A stretch of DNA of 64,000 nucleotides, from NCBI RefSeq assembly GCF_002836415.1, contig NZ_PJBP01000088.1, positions 1-64,000 of the forward strand, in the 5' to 3' direction. The DNA is from Psychromonas sp. MB-3u-54. GTDB lineage: Bacteria; Pseudomonadota; Gammaproteobacteria; Enterobacterales; Psychromonadaceae. Every line of letters begins with the position of its first letter. The first letter of the stretch is position 1. A model generated the notes under the pieces. The model saw only the letters and a list, made by a program, of their open reading frames with translations, searched no databases and was not told the DNA's origin. Shown one piece after another: positions 40,305 through 49,147 of this stretch. Made by a program: the position numbers and the translations under genes.

Positions 40305-41303
40305 ATGGCAATAGACAGCACAACCATTATCGCGGCCATTTTTTCTGTTGTGCAGCAACTCGATCAAGCGATGCCATTATGGTTTCAACAGGGTGGTCTG
40401 ATAATGTGGTTGTTACTATTAACTTCTTTTTTAACCACTGTTGTCACTCTGGAGCGTTGTTTTGTTTGGCTCCATTATTACTTTAAGAAAGAACACTTGC
40501 CGCTGCTCGATTGTTTTGCCTATTTAAATAAAAAAGAAAAAACCAAAGCACTGCTCGCATGCCAACGTTTAGATACACCGGCTTTAAATATGTTGGCATT
40601 TGGTATCAATGCCCTGCCATTTTCGCCCAATAACAAAATGGAATCCTACGCAGAACGGAAAATCCACAATATGTCCCGCGGGCAAACTTTACTCGATACC
40701 GTGATAACCCTTGCCCCGATGCTGGGCATTTTAGGCACAGTATTGGGTATTATTCACTCTTTTAATATTCTCGGTGTACAGGGCGTCGATAATCCCACCG
40801 AGGTTGTTGCAGGTATCGCGCAGGCTTTAGTGTCAACTGCGATGGGTTTATCGGTTGCGCTATTGGCCTTATTACCCTTTAATCTATTTCGCTCGCTACT
40901 GCAAAAACTGACGCTGCATTTGGAAGGTGTGGGCAGTGAGTTTTATCATATTTGTCATCAAAAGAGCCTTATCACCAATGAGCTAAGTGAGATTATGAAA
41001 ACTCAAGAACGAAGAAGTCGTACAGCCAAGGATAACGAGCAGGAGTTTAAGTACGCAGTGCAGAAAGACAGTGAAATGCCTTATCATTACGAGTTTAAAG
41101 AGGGGACAGATGAAGTGAAAGTTAATCTTCATGATGAGATGAGGGAGCTGCATAAAACCTCGCAGGAATCACTGGTCGAGATGTATACCAGCGCAATTAA
41201 TGAAGAGAAGGAATATTTCGGCGTTGATGAGATTGAATTACAAAAGCGTCAAGACACTGACCGGCAGGTACAAAAAGAATCTTTCCGGAAAAATACTCGA
41301 TGA
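40305..41303 (+). CDS. exbB: ExbB-like proton channel subunit with charged C-terminal extension
   Basis: 332 residues. Three membrane helices (about 29-50, 140-165, 175-195) and the MotA/TolQ/ExbB core with LAPMLGILGTVLGII and IAQALVSTAMGLSVAL are present. After the usual end (near residue 225) comes about 100 residues of highly charged, helix-prone sequence (from KTQERRSRTAKD to the end) not typical for ExbB. It couples proton flow to TonB for BtuB. The stop overlaps exbD (ATGA). Confidence 0.92.
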   Translation: MAIDSTTIIAAIFSVVQQLDQAMPLWFQQGGLIMWLLLLTSFLTTVVTLERCFVWLHYYFKKEHLPLLDCFAYLNKKEKTKALLACQRLDTPALNMLAFGINALPFSPNNKMESYAERKIHNMSRGQTLLDTVITLAPMLGILGTVLGIIHSFNILGVQGVDNPTEVVAGIAQALVSTAMGLSVALLALLPFNLFRSLLQKLTLHLEGVGSEFYHICHQKSLITNELSEIMKTQERRSRTAKDNEQEFKYAVQKDSEMPYHYEFKEGTDEVKVNLHDEMRELHKTSQESLVEMYTSAINEEKEYFGVDEIELQKRQDTDRQVQKESFRKNTR

Positions 41304-41713
41304 AATTAAGCAAGAAAGGTTTGCAACAACCGGCCCGATTTGAGTTACTACCTTTGCTTGATGTTATTTTTTTATTACTGATTTTTTTTGTTTTTGTCAT
41401 GCTTAAAATGACCATGCAAAGCAGTATTAATATTGAATTACCGCAGTTAGTTGATAACAGCCAACAAACGGAGGAGCTATTAATTATTAGTATAAACAAC
41501 AAAAATCAGATTTTTATTAATGATAAAATAACCACAGAAGCGCTAATGTTGGCGCAAGTTATGACCTTGCAAAAAGAGAAAAAAGAGCAGAAATCACCCA
41601 TATTGATACGTGGTGACAAAAAATCCGATTTAGGTGTCGCTTTATCAATTTTGGATAAACTACGCTTGTCCGGATTCCAACAGGTTGCTTTTGCAACCGA
41701 AAAAGACCAGTGA
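41300..41713 (+). CDS. exbD: ExbD-like biopolymer transport protein
   Basis: 137 residues with a single N-terminal membrane helix. The essential aspartate is in LLDVIFLLLIFF (near residue 23), followed by a periplasmic domain ending ILDKLRLSGFQQVAFATE. It overlaps exbB by 4 bp. Partner of the ExbB and TonB encoded alongside. Confidence 0.94.
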   Translation: MKLSKKGLQQPARFELLPLLDVIFLLLIFFVFVMLKMTMQSSINIELPQLVDNSQQTEELLIISINNKNQIFINDKITTEALMLAQVMTLQKEKKEQKSPILIRGDKKSDLGVALSILDKLRLSGFQQVAFATEKDQ

Positions 41714-41728
41714 GAGTGATGGTGGCGC

Positions 41729-42556
41729 ATGAAAACGACTAGCTTTTATTTCCCCTTTTTTATTATCAGCCTTGTTTTATATGGTTTTATTTTTCTTTCT
41801 ATTGATCAACCCAAGCGCATCACAACACCGCCACTCAATTCCGGAAAGCAATCAATTCAAGTCCAGTTTATTTCCCAACCTGACAAACTGGAGGAGCAAT
41901 CCACCCGCCAGGAAACAGTCGTTGCGTCGCGGCCAGAAGTAGAAAAAGTTGCACAAGCGCTAGAAACTCAGCCAAAAAAGACAGCAAAAAGCTTAATGCT
42001 GTCTGAATCAGACGTTAAGTTAAGAAAGCAGACCTTAATGAAAAGTATTGCACAGCCCGGCACCGATAATGTGGCGAATTTAAAAGCAGCCGTTTTTCAC
42101 CAGAAACCGGCAATGGACAAAATAATTACCAAGGAAAAAGAGCAACCGAGTAAAATCGAAAAAAGCCCCGAAGTCACCCTCTTACCGCCAACAAGCAGCA
42201 GCGCGACAAAGAAGGCGGTTGTAAAAAAATCCCCTCCGGAAAACAGCCCATCTCCCATTAGCAGCACAGAAAATCAAGGCGTATTGCAGGAAGCTATTGT
42301 TGTTTCCGGTCGCAAACCCGTCTACCCGCAACGCGCTATTTTGCGTAACCAGCAAGGCCGGGTAGTAGTAAAATTAATAGTCACCAAAAAAGGTCGGCCC
42401 AAAAACCCTAAGATACTGACTTCTAGCGGATTTTCCCTTTTGGATGATGCTGTACTGGCATTTATTAACCAAGAATTATTTATGCCCGCGCTGCAGGGCG
42501 AGGATAAAGTGATTTCAGAACAACTTTTTGCTTTCCGGTTTGAACTTAATGAGTGA
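41729..42556 (+). CDS. tonB: TonB family energy transducer
   Basis: 275 residues with an N-terminal membrane anchor (FPFFIISLVLYGFIFL). A long Pro/Lys/Ser-rich periplasmic linker follows. The C-terminal TonB domain has KPVYPQRAILRNQQGRV and VVKLIVTKKG. As the last gene of the B12 operon, it is likely a TonB dedicated to BtuB, controlled by the same riboswitch (inference). The start lies 15 bp after exbD. Confidence 0.93.
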   Translation: MKTTSFYFPFFIISLVLYGFIFLSIDQPKRITTPPLNSGKQSIQVQFISQPDKLEEQSTRQETVVASRPEVEKVAQALETQPKKTAKSLMLSESDVKLRKQTLMKSIAQPGTDNVANLKAAVFHQKPAMDKIITKEKEQPSKIEKSPEVTLLPPTSSSATKKAVVKKSPPENSPSPISSTENQGVLQEAIVVSGRKPVYPQRAILRNQQGRVVVKLIVTKKGRPKNPKILTSSGFSLLDDAVLAFINQELFMPALQGEDKVISEQLFAFRFELNE

Positions 42557-42729
42557 TCCACTGAATGGCTGAATACAACGCACACCTTAAGCGCTAAAAA
42601 CCTGAATGAAGAGCGGGCTAAACTTGCCTATTTTCGATTCGGCATAAGCATTAATTAAAATGCCCAGCAAACTACTTGAAGAGAGAATATTGACTGTCGA
42701 TGGGATAGACAGGATTATAACTGTTTAAT

Positions 42730-42766
42730 AAAAAACCGCTTAATGGTAACTTAAGCGGTTTTTTTA
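42730..42766. terminator. Intrinsic terminator, probably bidirectional, between tonB and curA
   Basis: Stem aaccgcttaa/ttaagcggtt (10 bp, loop tggtaac), with an A-run before and a T-run after, so it can serve both the btu operon and the convergent oxidoreductase gene. Confidence 0.92.
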
Positions 42767-42791
42767 TTGACGATATAAATTAAATTATCGG

Positions 42792-43835
42792 TTATTGTAA
42801 ATTATCAGGTCCGACTCGGACTATTAACTTACCGAAGTTTTCACCCTGCAGCAGCCCGATAAAGGCAGATGGCGCATTCTCTAAACCATCGACAATCTGC
42901 TCTTTATATTTAATTTTTCCGACACTTACCCATTCACTCATCGCTTCACTGAATTCATTATAACGATCACCATAATCGTCAAAAACAATAAAACCCTGCG
43001 CTTTAATACGCTTCACTAACAAAGTACCCATCAGCATAGAAAGTCTATCGGGACCATCAGGAAGCTCGGTGGCGTTATATTGCGAGATCAAACCACAGAC
43101 TGGAATCCGTGCTTTCGTATTTAATAATGGGAAAACGGCATCAAAAACCTTACCGCCGACATTTTCAAAGTAGACATCAATACCATGATCGCAGGCCTCG
43201 CTTAATTGCTCCGCTAAATTTTCCGATTTATGATCCAGACAAAAATCAAAACCCAGCTGCTCAACCGCGTACTGGCACTTTTCTGCACCGCCCGCAATCC
43301 CGACCACTTTACAGCCTTTTAATTTAGCGATTTGTCCTACTAAGCTACCGACTGCGCCGGTCGCTGCGGCAACCACCACGGTTTCACCGGCCTGCGGCTG
43401 ACCAATATCCAGTAAGCCCATATAAGCCGTTAAACCGGGCATGCCTAAAACACCCAGCGCATAGGATCGATGGGTCAAACTGGCATCAATTTTAAGCAGC
43501 CCCTGACCGTCAGAGACCGCATAATCTTGCCATCCGGCAAATGCGACAACCCAACCCCCTACTGCAAAATCGGCATTAAGTGACTGTTCAATACGGCATA
43601 CTGTCCCACCGACCATAGGATCCCCAACCGCCACAGGTGGCGCATAGGATTTGGCATCGCTCATACGACCACGCATATAAGGATCTAAAGAAAGATAGAC
43701 GCTGCGTAATAACACCTCGCCCTGTTTAATGGCAGGGATAGCTGTTTCAACCAGATTAAAATCACCGCGGACGGGTGCGCCAACCGGACGTGACCCTAAT
43801 AAGAATTGGCGGTTGACTAGTTTAGTTTGACTCAT
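42792..43835 (-). CDS. curA: NADPH-dependent medium-chain reductase (CurA/YncB-like)
   Basis: 347 residues, zinc-independent MDR family. The N-terminus NRQFLLGSRPVGAP, then SLDPYMRGRM, and the NADPH-binding AATGAVGSLVGQIAKLKG are those of CurA and leukotriene B4 dehydrogenase-like enzymes, which reduce alpha,beta-unsaturated carbonyls. It follows yqhD and a DJ-1 family gene on the same strand, fitting reactive-carbonyl detoxification. Confidence 0.88.
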   Translation of the reverse strand: MSQTKLVNRQFLLGSRPVGAPVRGDFNLVETAIPAIKQGEVLLRSVYLSLDPYMRGRMSDAKSYAPPVAVGDPMVGGTVCRIEQSLNADFAVGGWVVAFAGWQDYAVSDGQGLLKIDASLTHRSYALGVLGMPGLTAYMGLLDIGQPQAGETVVVAAATGAVGSLVGQIAKLKGCKVVGIAGGAEKCQYAVEQLGFDFCLDHKSENLAEQLSEACDHGIDVYFENVGGKVFDAVFPLLNTKARIPVCGLISQYNATELPDGPDRLSMLMGTLLVKRIKAQGFIVFDDYGDRYNEFSEAMSEWVSVGKIKYKEQIVDGLENAPSAFIGLLQGENFGKLIVRVGPDNLQ

Positions 43836-43877
43836 AAAGGATTCCTATCGGTGCTGGGGTATCTTTCCACTTTAATA

Positions 43878-43916
43878 GGGAGAGTTTTCAGCCATAACAG
43901 CGCTGAAAACTCTCCC
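43878..43916. repeat. Strong stem-loop between yqhD and curA
   Basis: A perfect 15-bp stem (gggagagttttcagc and its complement) with a 9-nt loop. No T-run follows on the minus strand, so it is better read as an mRNA-processing or stabilising hairpin than a strong terminator. Confidence 0.8.
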
Positions 43917-43948
43917 CGAATAAAGTATCAAGAAATAGAAAATGATTA

Positions 43949-45106
43949 TTAACTTGCTTGTTCTAATATTTGGCGACTGATTTCAAGGTTAATGTCTTTC
44001 GTTTCACCTAAAGCCACCATGCCATGACCTTCCAGATTAGCCATTAGAATATCAATATCTGCAGCGCCTAATTCGATATCTGACAAATGAACAGGCATAG
44101 CCATCTGCTTGAAAAAATCTTCCGTTAGTGCGATAGCTTGATCAATTTTCTGCTCTTCACTGCCCTGGGTGATATGCCAAACACGCTCTGCATATTGCAG
44201 CAGTTTTTCATGTTTTGCTGTCCGGCGCACTTTCATTACCGCAGGTAAAACAATCGACAGAGTACGGGCATGGTCAATCTCGTAAGCGCCCGTCAGCTCA
44301 TGGCCTATCATATGGGTAGCCCAATCCTGCGGTACACCGGCACCAATCAGACCATTTAATGCCATAGTGGCAGACCACATAATATTAGCGCGGACGTCAA
44401 GATTATCTTTAGTTTCTGGTTGCAGCGCTTTAGGCCCCTCTTCAATCAAGGTTTGTAATAGACCTTCCGCAAAACGGTCTTGTACTTTTCCATTAACATT
44501 ATAGGTAAGATACTGCTCCATCGTATGGATAAACGCATCCACCACACCGTTACTGATTTGTCGATCCGATAACGACAAGGTGACTGCGGGATCTAACACG
44601 GCAAATTGCGGGCGCACAGCAGGGCTCATAAAGGGTAGTTTATTACCATCGCGTGTTACCACGGCGTTAGCATTCGTTTCTGAACCGGTTGCCGGTAAGG
44701 TCAGCACAACACCGATCGGCAAGGCACTTTCTATCGGCTGTTGTTTAGCCAGAATATCCCAGGGATCATCGCCCGTAAACAGCGCCGCTGCCGCAATAAA
44801 TTTACAACCGTCAGCCACGGAACCGCCACCAACAGCCATTATATAATCTATATCATGCTTCTTAATCACGGCCTGTGCTTTCATTAAAGTATCGTACTTT
44901 GGATTAGGCTCAATGCCTGAAAATTCAAACCAAGTATGATCTTTTAACGCATTGACCACTTGATCATAAACGCCATTATTTTTTATGGAACCACCACCAT
45001 AAACAACTAAAACCTTGGCATCCTTTGGGATCTCGGTAGAGAGTTTATCGATTTGACCTTCACCAAAATGAATACGTGTCTGATTTTGAAAACTGAAATT
45101 TAACAT
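43949..45106 (-). CDS. yqhD: NADPH-dependent iron-type alcohol/aldehyde reductase
   Basis: 385 residues. Group III metal-dependent alcohol dehydrogenase: N-terminal NQTRIHFGEGQI, the nucleotide-binding VVYGGGSIK and AVGGGSVADG, and metal ligands in DAFIHTMEQ and THMIGHELTG...DHARTL. YqhD reduces short-chain and peroxidation-derived aldehydes. The nearby genes (curA-like, DJ-1) act on related substrates. Confidence 0.93.
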   Translation of the reverse strand: MLNFSFQNQTRIHFGEGQIDKLSTEIPKDAKVLVVYGGGSIKNNGVYDQVVNALKDHTWFEFSGIEPNPKYDTLMKAQAVIKKHDIDYIMAVGGGSVADGCKFIAAAALFTGDDPWDILAKQQPIESALPIGVVLTLPATGSETNANAVVTRDGNKLPFMSPAVRPQFAVLDPAVTLSLSDRQISNGVVDAFIHTMEQYLTYNVNGKVQDRFAEGLLQTLIEEGPKALQPETKDNLDVRANIMWSATMALNGLIGAGVPQDWATHMIGHELTGAYEIDHARTLSIVLPAVMKVRRTAKHEKLLQYAERVWHITQGSEEQKIDQAIALTEDFFKQMAMPVHLSDIELGAADIDILMANLEGHGMVALGETKDINLEISRQILEQAS

Positions 45107-45128
45107 ATTACTTCCTACTGTTTATTGG

Positions 45129-45162
45129 CAATGTGAGCAACTTAGTTTAGTTGCTCACATTG
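45129..45162. repeat. Stem-loop between the DJ-1 gene and yqhD
   Basis: A perfect 13-bp stem (caatgtgagcaac / gttgctcacattg) with an 8-nt loop, without a T-run. Together with the hairpin at 43878 it places one strong hairpin in each intergenic gap of this operon. Confidence 0.8.
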
Positions 45163-45195
45163 AAATTTCTCTAATTTAATCGGCTATTATTTAAG

Positions 45196-45891
45196 CTACT
45201 TTTGTGTCGTCAGGTGCTTCATTAATTTTTCTGCAACCAAGGCTGAACTGGCCGGGTTTTGTCCCGAAATAATCAGTCCGTCCTGTACCGCAAAGGCTGA
45301 CCAATCGGCACCTTTTTGATATTCTGCGCCGCGTTTAACGAGTTCATCTTCTAATAAAAAAGGCACAATATCAGTTAACTGTACGGCTTCTTCTTCGCTA
45401 TTGGTAAAACCTGAAACGACTTTACCTTTAACTGCAAACTCGCCGTCAGGGCTTTTAACATTAAGCAACGCAGCAGTCGCATGACAGACGGCAGCAACAG
45501 GTTTGTTAGCGGTTAAAAATGATTCAATCAAGCTAATTGAATCAGCATTTTCCGTCAAGTCCCATAATGGGCCGTGACCACCAGGGTAGAAAACAGTGTC
45601 ATAATCCGCTGCATTAATATCTGCTAACACTTTAGTGTTCTTTAATTGCAGCTGCGCGTCGCTGTCTTTGGCAAAACGGCGAGTTGAGTCACTTTGAAAA
45701 TCTTCGGTATCACTGTTTGGATCGATAGGTGGCTGTCCACCAGCTGGTGAAGCCAGAGTAATTTCGACCCCTGCATCTTTAAAAATATAATAAGGTGCGG
45801 CAAACTCTTCTATCCAAAACCCAGTTTTATTGCCCGTATTGCCCAGTTCAGAGTGTGAAGTTAATACCATTAATATTTTCTTAGCATTCAT
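45196..45891 (-). CDS. DJ-1/PfpI (Hsp31-like) family protein, probable glyoxalase or deglycase
   Basis: 231 residues. Class I glutamine-amidotransferase-like fold: the nucleophile elbow AVCHATAAL carries the conserved cysteine. KTGFWIEEFAAPYYIF and PGGHGPLWDL are typical of the Hsp31/type 1 GATase-like subgroup that handles methylglyoxal. First gene of the carbonyl-detoxification unit and divergent from a LysR regulator. Confidence 0.88.
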   Translation of the reverse strand: MNAKKILMVLTSHSELGNTGNKTGFWIEEFAAPYYIFKDAGVEITLASPAGGQPPIDPNSDTEDFQSDSTRRFAKDSDAQLQLKNTKVLADINAADYDTVFYPGGHGPLWDLTENADSISLIESFLTANKPVAAVCHATAALLNVKSPDGEFAVKGKVVSGFTNSEEEAVQLTDIVPFLLEDELVKRGAEYQKGADWSAFAVQDGLIISGQNPASSALVAEKLMKHLTTQK

Positions 45892-45986
45892 ATTTTTAAT
45901 CCTTTTATGTAATCTTAAATAGATTGTGTGTGATTAATTGACCTGAACAGTGTATGCCCGTGTAGTAATTTTAACAATGCAGACAT

Positions 45987-46008
45987 AATTGACATCATTG
46001 TTTCAATT
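45987..46008. promoter_or_regulatory. Candidate LysR-type operator
   Basis: A dyad AATTGA-N10-TCAATT in the 155-bp gap between the DJ-1 gene and the divergent LysR gene, ending 38 bp before the LysR start. Position and spacing fit a LysR box controlling both directions; binding itself is inference. Confidence 0.5.
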
Positions 46009-46046
46009 ATTGATACAATACCCTTCTTTATTAGCACTGAAGAGAA

Positions 46047-46970
46047 ATGATGGACATTTCATTTGAGCAACTCAAAAGTATGATTGTTTTTGCCCGAGTA
46101 GTAGAGCAAGGCAGTTTAAGTGCCGCGGCCAAACATATCGGTTTATCGCGTGCTGTGGTGAGTTACCACATTAAAAAGCTTGAAACCCATTTAGCTATTA
46201 AGCTGCTTAATCGCTCCACGCGATCTATTACCTTAACGGAAGCGGGTTCACAATATTACCAACGCTGCAGGGTGATTGCCGAGCAGGCATCGGCCGCCCA
46301 GCAGCAGATTGAAAATTTAAAAAATGAACCAGAAGGCTTGTTAAAAATAACCTGTCCGGTCAATTTGGGTCTGCAGATCATCGTTCCGGCATTAAATGCT
46401 TTTCGAACGCTTTACCCTAAAATCGATCTGGATTTGAAACTCACCGATGAAGTCGTGAATGTTATTAAGGAGGGGATCGATCTTGCTGTTCGCGGTGCCC
46501 CCTTACCGGATTCGGGTTTGCAGGCCAGTAAACTTTTCAGTCTAAGCACCTGTTTATGTGGCGCACCCGCGTATTTTAAAAAGCACGGTTATCCGACCAC
46601 CCCTGCTCATTTAACTGCCCATGAGTGGGTTATCTACAAACTCACCTCCAGTACGATCGAGTTAAGCAAAGGTAATCGCTCATTTAGTATCAAAGTCAAA
46701 GGGGGGATCAGTACTAATAATGCCGCCGCACGCACCGCTTTTGTTGAAGGCGGGCATGGGTTAGGCCGTATTCCAATCTATGATGCCTGGCCAAAAATAC
46801 AGGCAGGCACTCTGGAATCAGTGCTTGGTGAATACCAACTTAATGATATTGATCTTTATGGTGTATTTCCATCCGGTGGCGCGGAATCTAAAAAATTGCG
46901 CTTATTAATTGATTATTTAAAAACTTTTTTCGGGCAGTACAAGGATCTGGCTCAGGGTCTTAAATTGTAA
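46047..46970 (+). CDS. LysR-family transcriptional regulator
   Basis: 307 residues. The N-terminal winged HTH has GSLSAAAKHIGLSRAVVSYHIKKLE, followed by the effector-binding periplasmic-protein-like domain (GLLKITCPVNLGLQIIVPAL onward). It belongs by similarity to the large CrgA/DsdC-like group found in many gammaproteobacteria. It is transcribed divergently from the DJ-1/yqhD/curA unit and is the likely regulator of it. The ligand is unknown. Confidence 0.92.
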   Translation: MMDISFEQLKSMIVFARVVEQGSLSAAAKHIGLSRAVVSYHIKKLETHLAIKLLNRSTRSITLTEAGSQYYQRCRVIAEQASAAQQQIENLKNEPEGLLKITCPVNLGLQIIVPALNAFRTLYPKIDLDLKLTDEVVNVIKEGIDLAVRGAPLPDSGLQASKLFSLSTCLCGAPAYFKKHGYPTTPAHLTAHEWVIYKLTSSTIELSKGNRSFSIKVKGGISTNNAAARTAFVEGGHGLGRIPIYDAWPKIQAGTLESVLGEYQLNDIDLYGVFPSGGAESKKLRLLIDYLKTFFGQYKDLAQGLKL

Positions 46971-47139
46971 AACTCGGCTTACTAGAAAATACGCGGCTGC
47001 TGACCGGCATTAACGCGCGATCTTCGTTATGCTGGACAATAAATTAGAGTATTACTCTTTTCCATTCACAAAGAAGACTGCGGCCTTGTTAATATTTCAC
47101 ACTACAATTTAAGTTATTTTTTTTAATAGACAATCAGCA

Positions 47140-47943
47140 TTAAATAGCCAGTTCTATAGTACCTTTAAAGGTCTTTTCTATAAAATCACGAATCGCTTGA
47201 GACTGATAAATTTCTACAAACTTTTTGTAACTGGCATTGTTTTTGTCTTCGGCTCTTACGGTAATCACCATTAAGGCTAACGGTGCATCTTGCGGCTCAA
47301 GAAAAATGCCTTCTTTTTGAGGATTTAAGCCGGCTGACATGACGTAATTCATAGTGATTGCTGCTGCATCCACATCGTCTAAACTTCTTGGTAATTGCGC
47401 CGCTTCAAGTTCAACAAATTCGAGATGCTTTGGATTCTCAACTATATCCTTAATGCTCGCTTCATAACCGACATTGGGTTTTAGTGTAATTAGTTTTGAA
47501 TCAGCTAAAAGAAGGAGACCTCTTCCTCCGTTAGTCGGGTCGTTAGGAATTGCAATGAGAGCATTATCAGGAAGATCCGTAAGGGAATGATATTTAGCCG
47601 AGTAGAGCCCCATGCGCATAAGAATAGATTTTCCGATAGGAACCAGATGCGTATCATTATTACTATTGTAGCTATCTAAAAAAGGTTGATGCTGAAAACT
47701 ATTAATATCTAAACTACCGCCAGCTAATGCTGAATTGGGGGTGATATAATCTGAAAATTCGATGACTTCAACTGTTAGCCCTTGTTTTGCCGCTTCCTTA
47801 GCGACAGCTTCAACCACTTGAGCATGAGGGCCTACCGTCGCACCGACCTTTAATATTGCACTGTTTTCTTGACTACAAGCCGTTAAGCCAATGAAAAGAA
47901 AGATAACGAATACCCATTGATTTACTCTTTTATATTGCTTCAT
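47140..47943 (-). CDS. metQ: Methionine-binding lipoprotein (NLPA family)
   Basis: 267 residues from ATG 47943, preceded by GGAG at 6 bp; an ATG four codons upstream lacks this. The lipobox is IGLTACS. The NLPA/MetQ fold shows KVGATVGPHAQVVEAV, SFQHQPFLDSYN and AIPNDPTNGGRGLLLL. It delivers methionine to MetNI, but no metN or metI lies next to it. The MetJ operator upstream supports the methionine assignment. Confidence 0.9.
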   Translation of the reverse strand: MKQYKRVNQWVFVIFLFIGLTACSQENSAILKVGATVGPHAQVVEAVAKEAAKQGLTVEVIEFSDYITPNSALAGGSLDINSFQHQPFLDSYNSNNDTHLVPIGKSILMRMGLYSAKYHSLTDLPDNALIAIPNDPTNGGRGLLLLADSKLITLKPNVGYEASIKDIVENPKHLEFVELEAAQLPRSLDDVDAAAITMNYVMSAGLNPQKEGIFLEPQDAPLALMVITVRAEDKNNASYKKFVEIYQSQAIRDFIEKTFKGTIELAI

Positions 47944-47969
47944 AACATTCTCCATACCAACTGCAAAAT

Positions 47970-47993
47970 GGACGTTTAGACGTCTAAATGCCC
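47970..47993 (-). promoter_or_regulatory. MetJ operator (tandem met boxes) upstream of metQ
   Basis: A perfect met box agacgtct (47978-47985) is flanked by ggacgttt (47970-47977) and a weaker third octamer. This matches the tandem 8-bp arrangement bound by MetJ with S-adenosylmethionine. It lies 27 bp upstream of the metQ start. Confidence 0.82.
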
Positions 47994-48103
47994 ATCATAT
48001 CATTACTTAAATAAGACGCACCTGTTTTTCTAATGTTGTTTAACCGGCAGGATATTTAAGTTTTGCAGATGGAAAAGTTAAATTTAATCAATATACTCCG
48101 ATG

Positions 48104-48460
48104 ACTAAAGCGCTAGTGTCTTCGGACTTAAGTTTGTTACAAAAAATGCACCACGCATCAAAATGAATGTTCGTATTTATGATCAAGTGTGCGTGGTGAT
48201 TTTTGTAACAAACTTAAAAGCACTACCACAGAGAACACAGAGTAAAGGCTAAAATAGTTGTAGGGTGCATTCTATGCACCGCAAGCATTGGCAATTGGTG
48301 CGCGGAGCGCACCCCACAGAGGGCAGCGCCACACAGAGTAAAGACGCCGATATAAGTCCGCGTAAATAATCTAATTGTCCAACCCTTTTCTATTGAACGG
48401 GATGATGAAATTAGATCATGAATATATAATGCAAACTTAGGTCCGATAGCACTAGTCGCG
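48104..48460. repeat. Dispersed repeat element(s), copy 2, in the metQ-lrp gap
   Basis: Holds the same blocks as 12340-12473. A long hairpin is formed by aagtttgttacaaaaa... (from 48130) and its complement (48190-48215), enclosing aaaatgaatgttcgtattta. Next are ctaccacagag/cagagtaaaggctaaaat, then a second hairpin (gggtgca...tgcacc and ggtgcgcggagcgcacc). A further gtccgatagcactagt end lies near 48440. This accounts for most of the 526-bp gap between metQ and the Lrp-family gene. Confidence 0.8.
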
Positions 48461-48469
48461 AAAAATAAC

Positions 48470-48946
48470 TTAATCCAGTGGCAATTCAGTCTTTTTGACC
48501 ACTTCTCTTAATACAAAACTTGAATGTACACCGGTAACACCTTCGAGCTTAGTTAATTGCCCGAGTAAAAACTGTTCATAATGCTGCATATCGCGTACGA
48601 CTACTTTTAACAAAAAATCAGCAGACTGCCCGGTTACAATTAAACACTCCAGTACTTCGGGTAGCGTGACAATCGCACGTTCAAAGTTATCAAAACGATC
48701 CGGTGTATGGCGATCCATTGAGATACCAATCATAGCAATCAAGTTTAAACCCAGTACCGAGGGTTTTAATAAAGTGACATGTTTATCGATGATTCCCGAT
48801 TCCTCCAGACGTTTCACACGACGTGAACAGGGCGTTGGTGATAAGCCAACCCGATCAGCTAATTCCAGATTACTAATGCGAGCATTTCCCTGCATCAGTC
48901 TGAGAATATGCTTGTCAATACGGTCTAACTTAATACGTTCCTGCAT
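48470..48946 (-). CDS. Lrp/AsnC-family transcriptional regulator
   Basis: 158 residues. The N-terminal HTH is DRIDKHILRLMQGNARISN followed by LADRVGLSPTPCSRRVKRLE, then the RAM effector domain (VLECLIVTGQSADFLLKVVV). The paralogue is not necessarily Lrp itself; it could sense a branched-chain or other amino acid. It is divergent from leuA, with 553 bp between. That gap carries a MITE-like insert and two structured motifs, so regulation of leuA by this protein is plausible. Confidence 0.92.
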   Translation of the reverse strand: MQERIKLDRIDKHILRLMQGNARISNLELADRVGLSPTPCSRRVKRLEESGIIDKHVTLLKPSVLGLNLIAMIGISMDRHTPDRFDNFERAIVTLPEVLECLIVTGQSADFLLKVVVRDMQHYEQFLLGQLTKLEGVTGVHSSFVLREVVKKTELPLD

Positions 48947-49079
48947 AAAATTTCACCTACGTAGAGTTTTTATCTAACAATAGCATATTAACTAGTGATT
49001 TATTGCACAATAAGTTAAAAATAAGAGTTACTTTGCAACCACTCACTACACTATTCACTCTATAGTTAGTACATGAACA

Positions 49080-49140
49080 GCGAGCAAAGTTTCTTACCGG
49101 AAACGGGCGGTTATAACCTTACCAAGGTGCACCAACTCGC
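49080..49140 (+). repeat. Structured 61-nt leader motif, copy 1
   Basis: Closing stem GCGAG/CTCGC, with two inner hairpins: GTTTC-TTACCG-GAAAC and ACCTT-ACC-AAGGT. Between them is CGGGCGGT, whose CGGT could pair with ACCG of the first loop (pseudoknot). An ATG at 49073 reads through it as a 30-codon frame ending inside the MITE-like element. Confidence 0.65.
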
Positions 49141-49147
49141 TCTAAAA

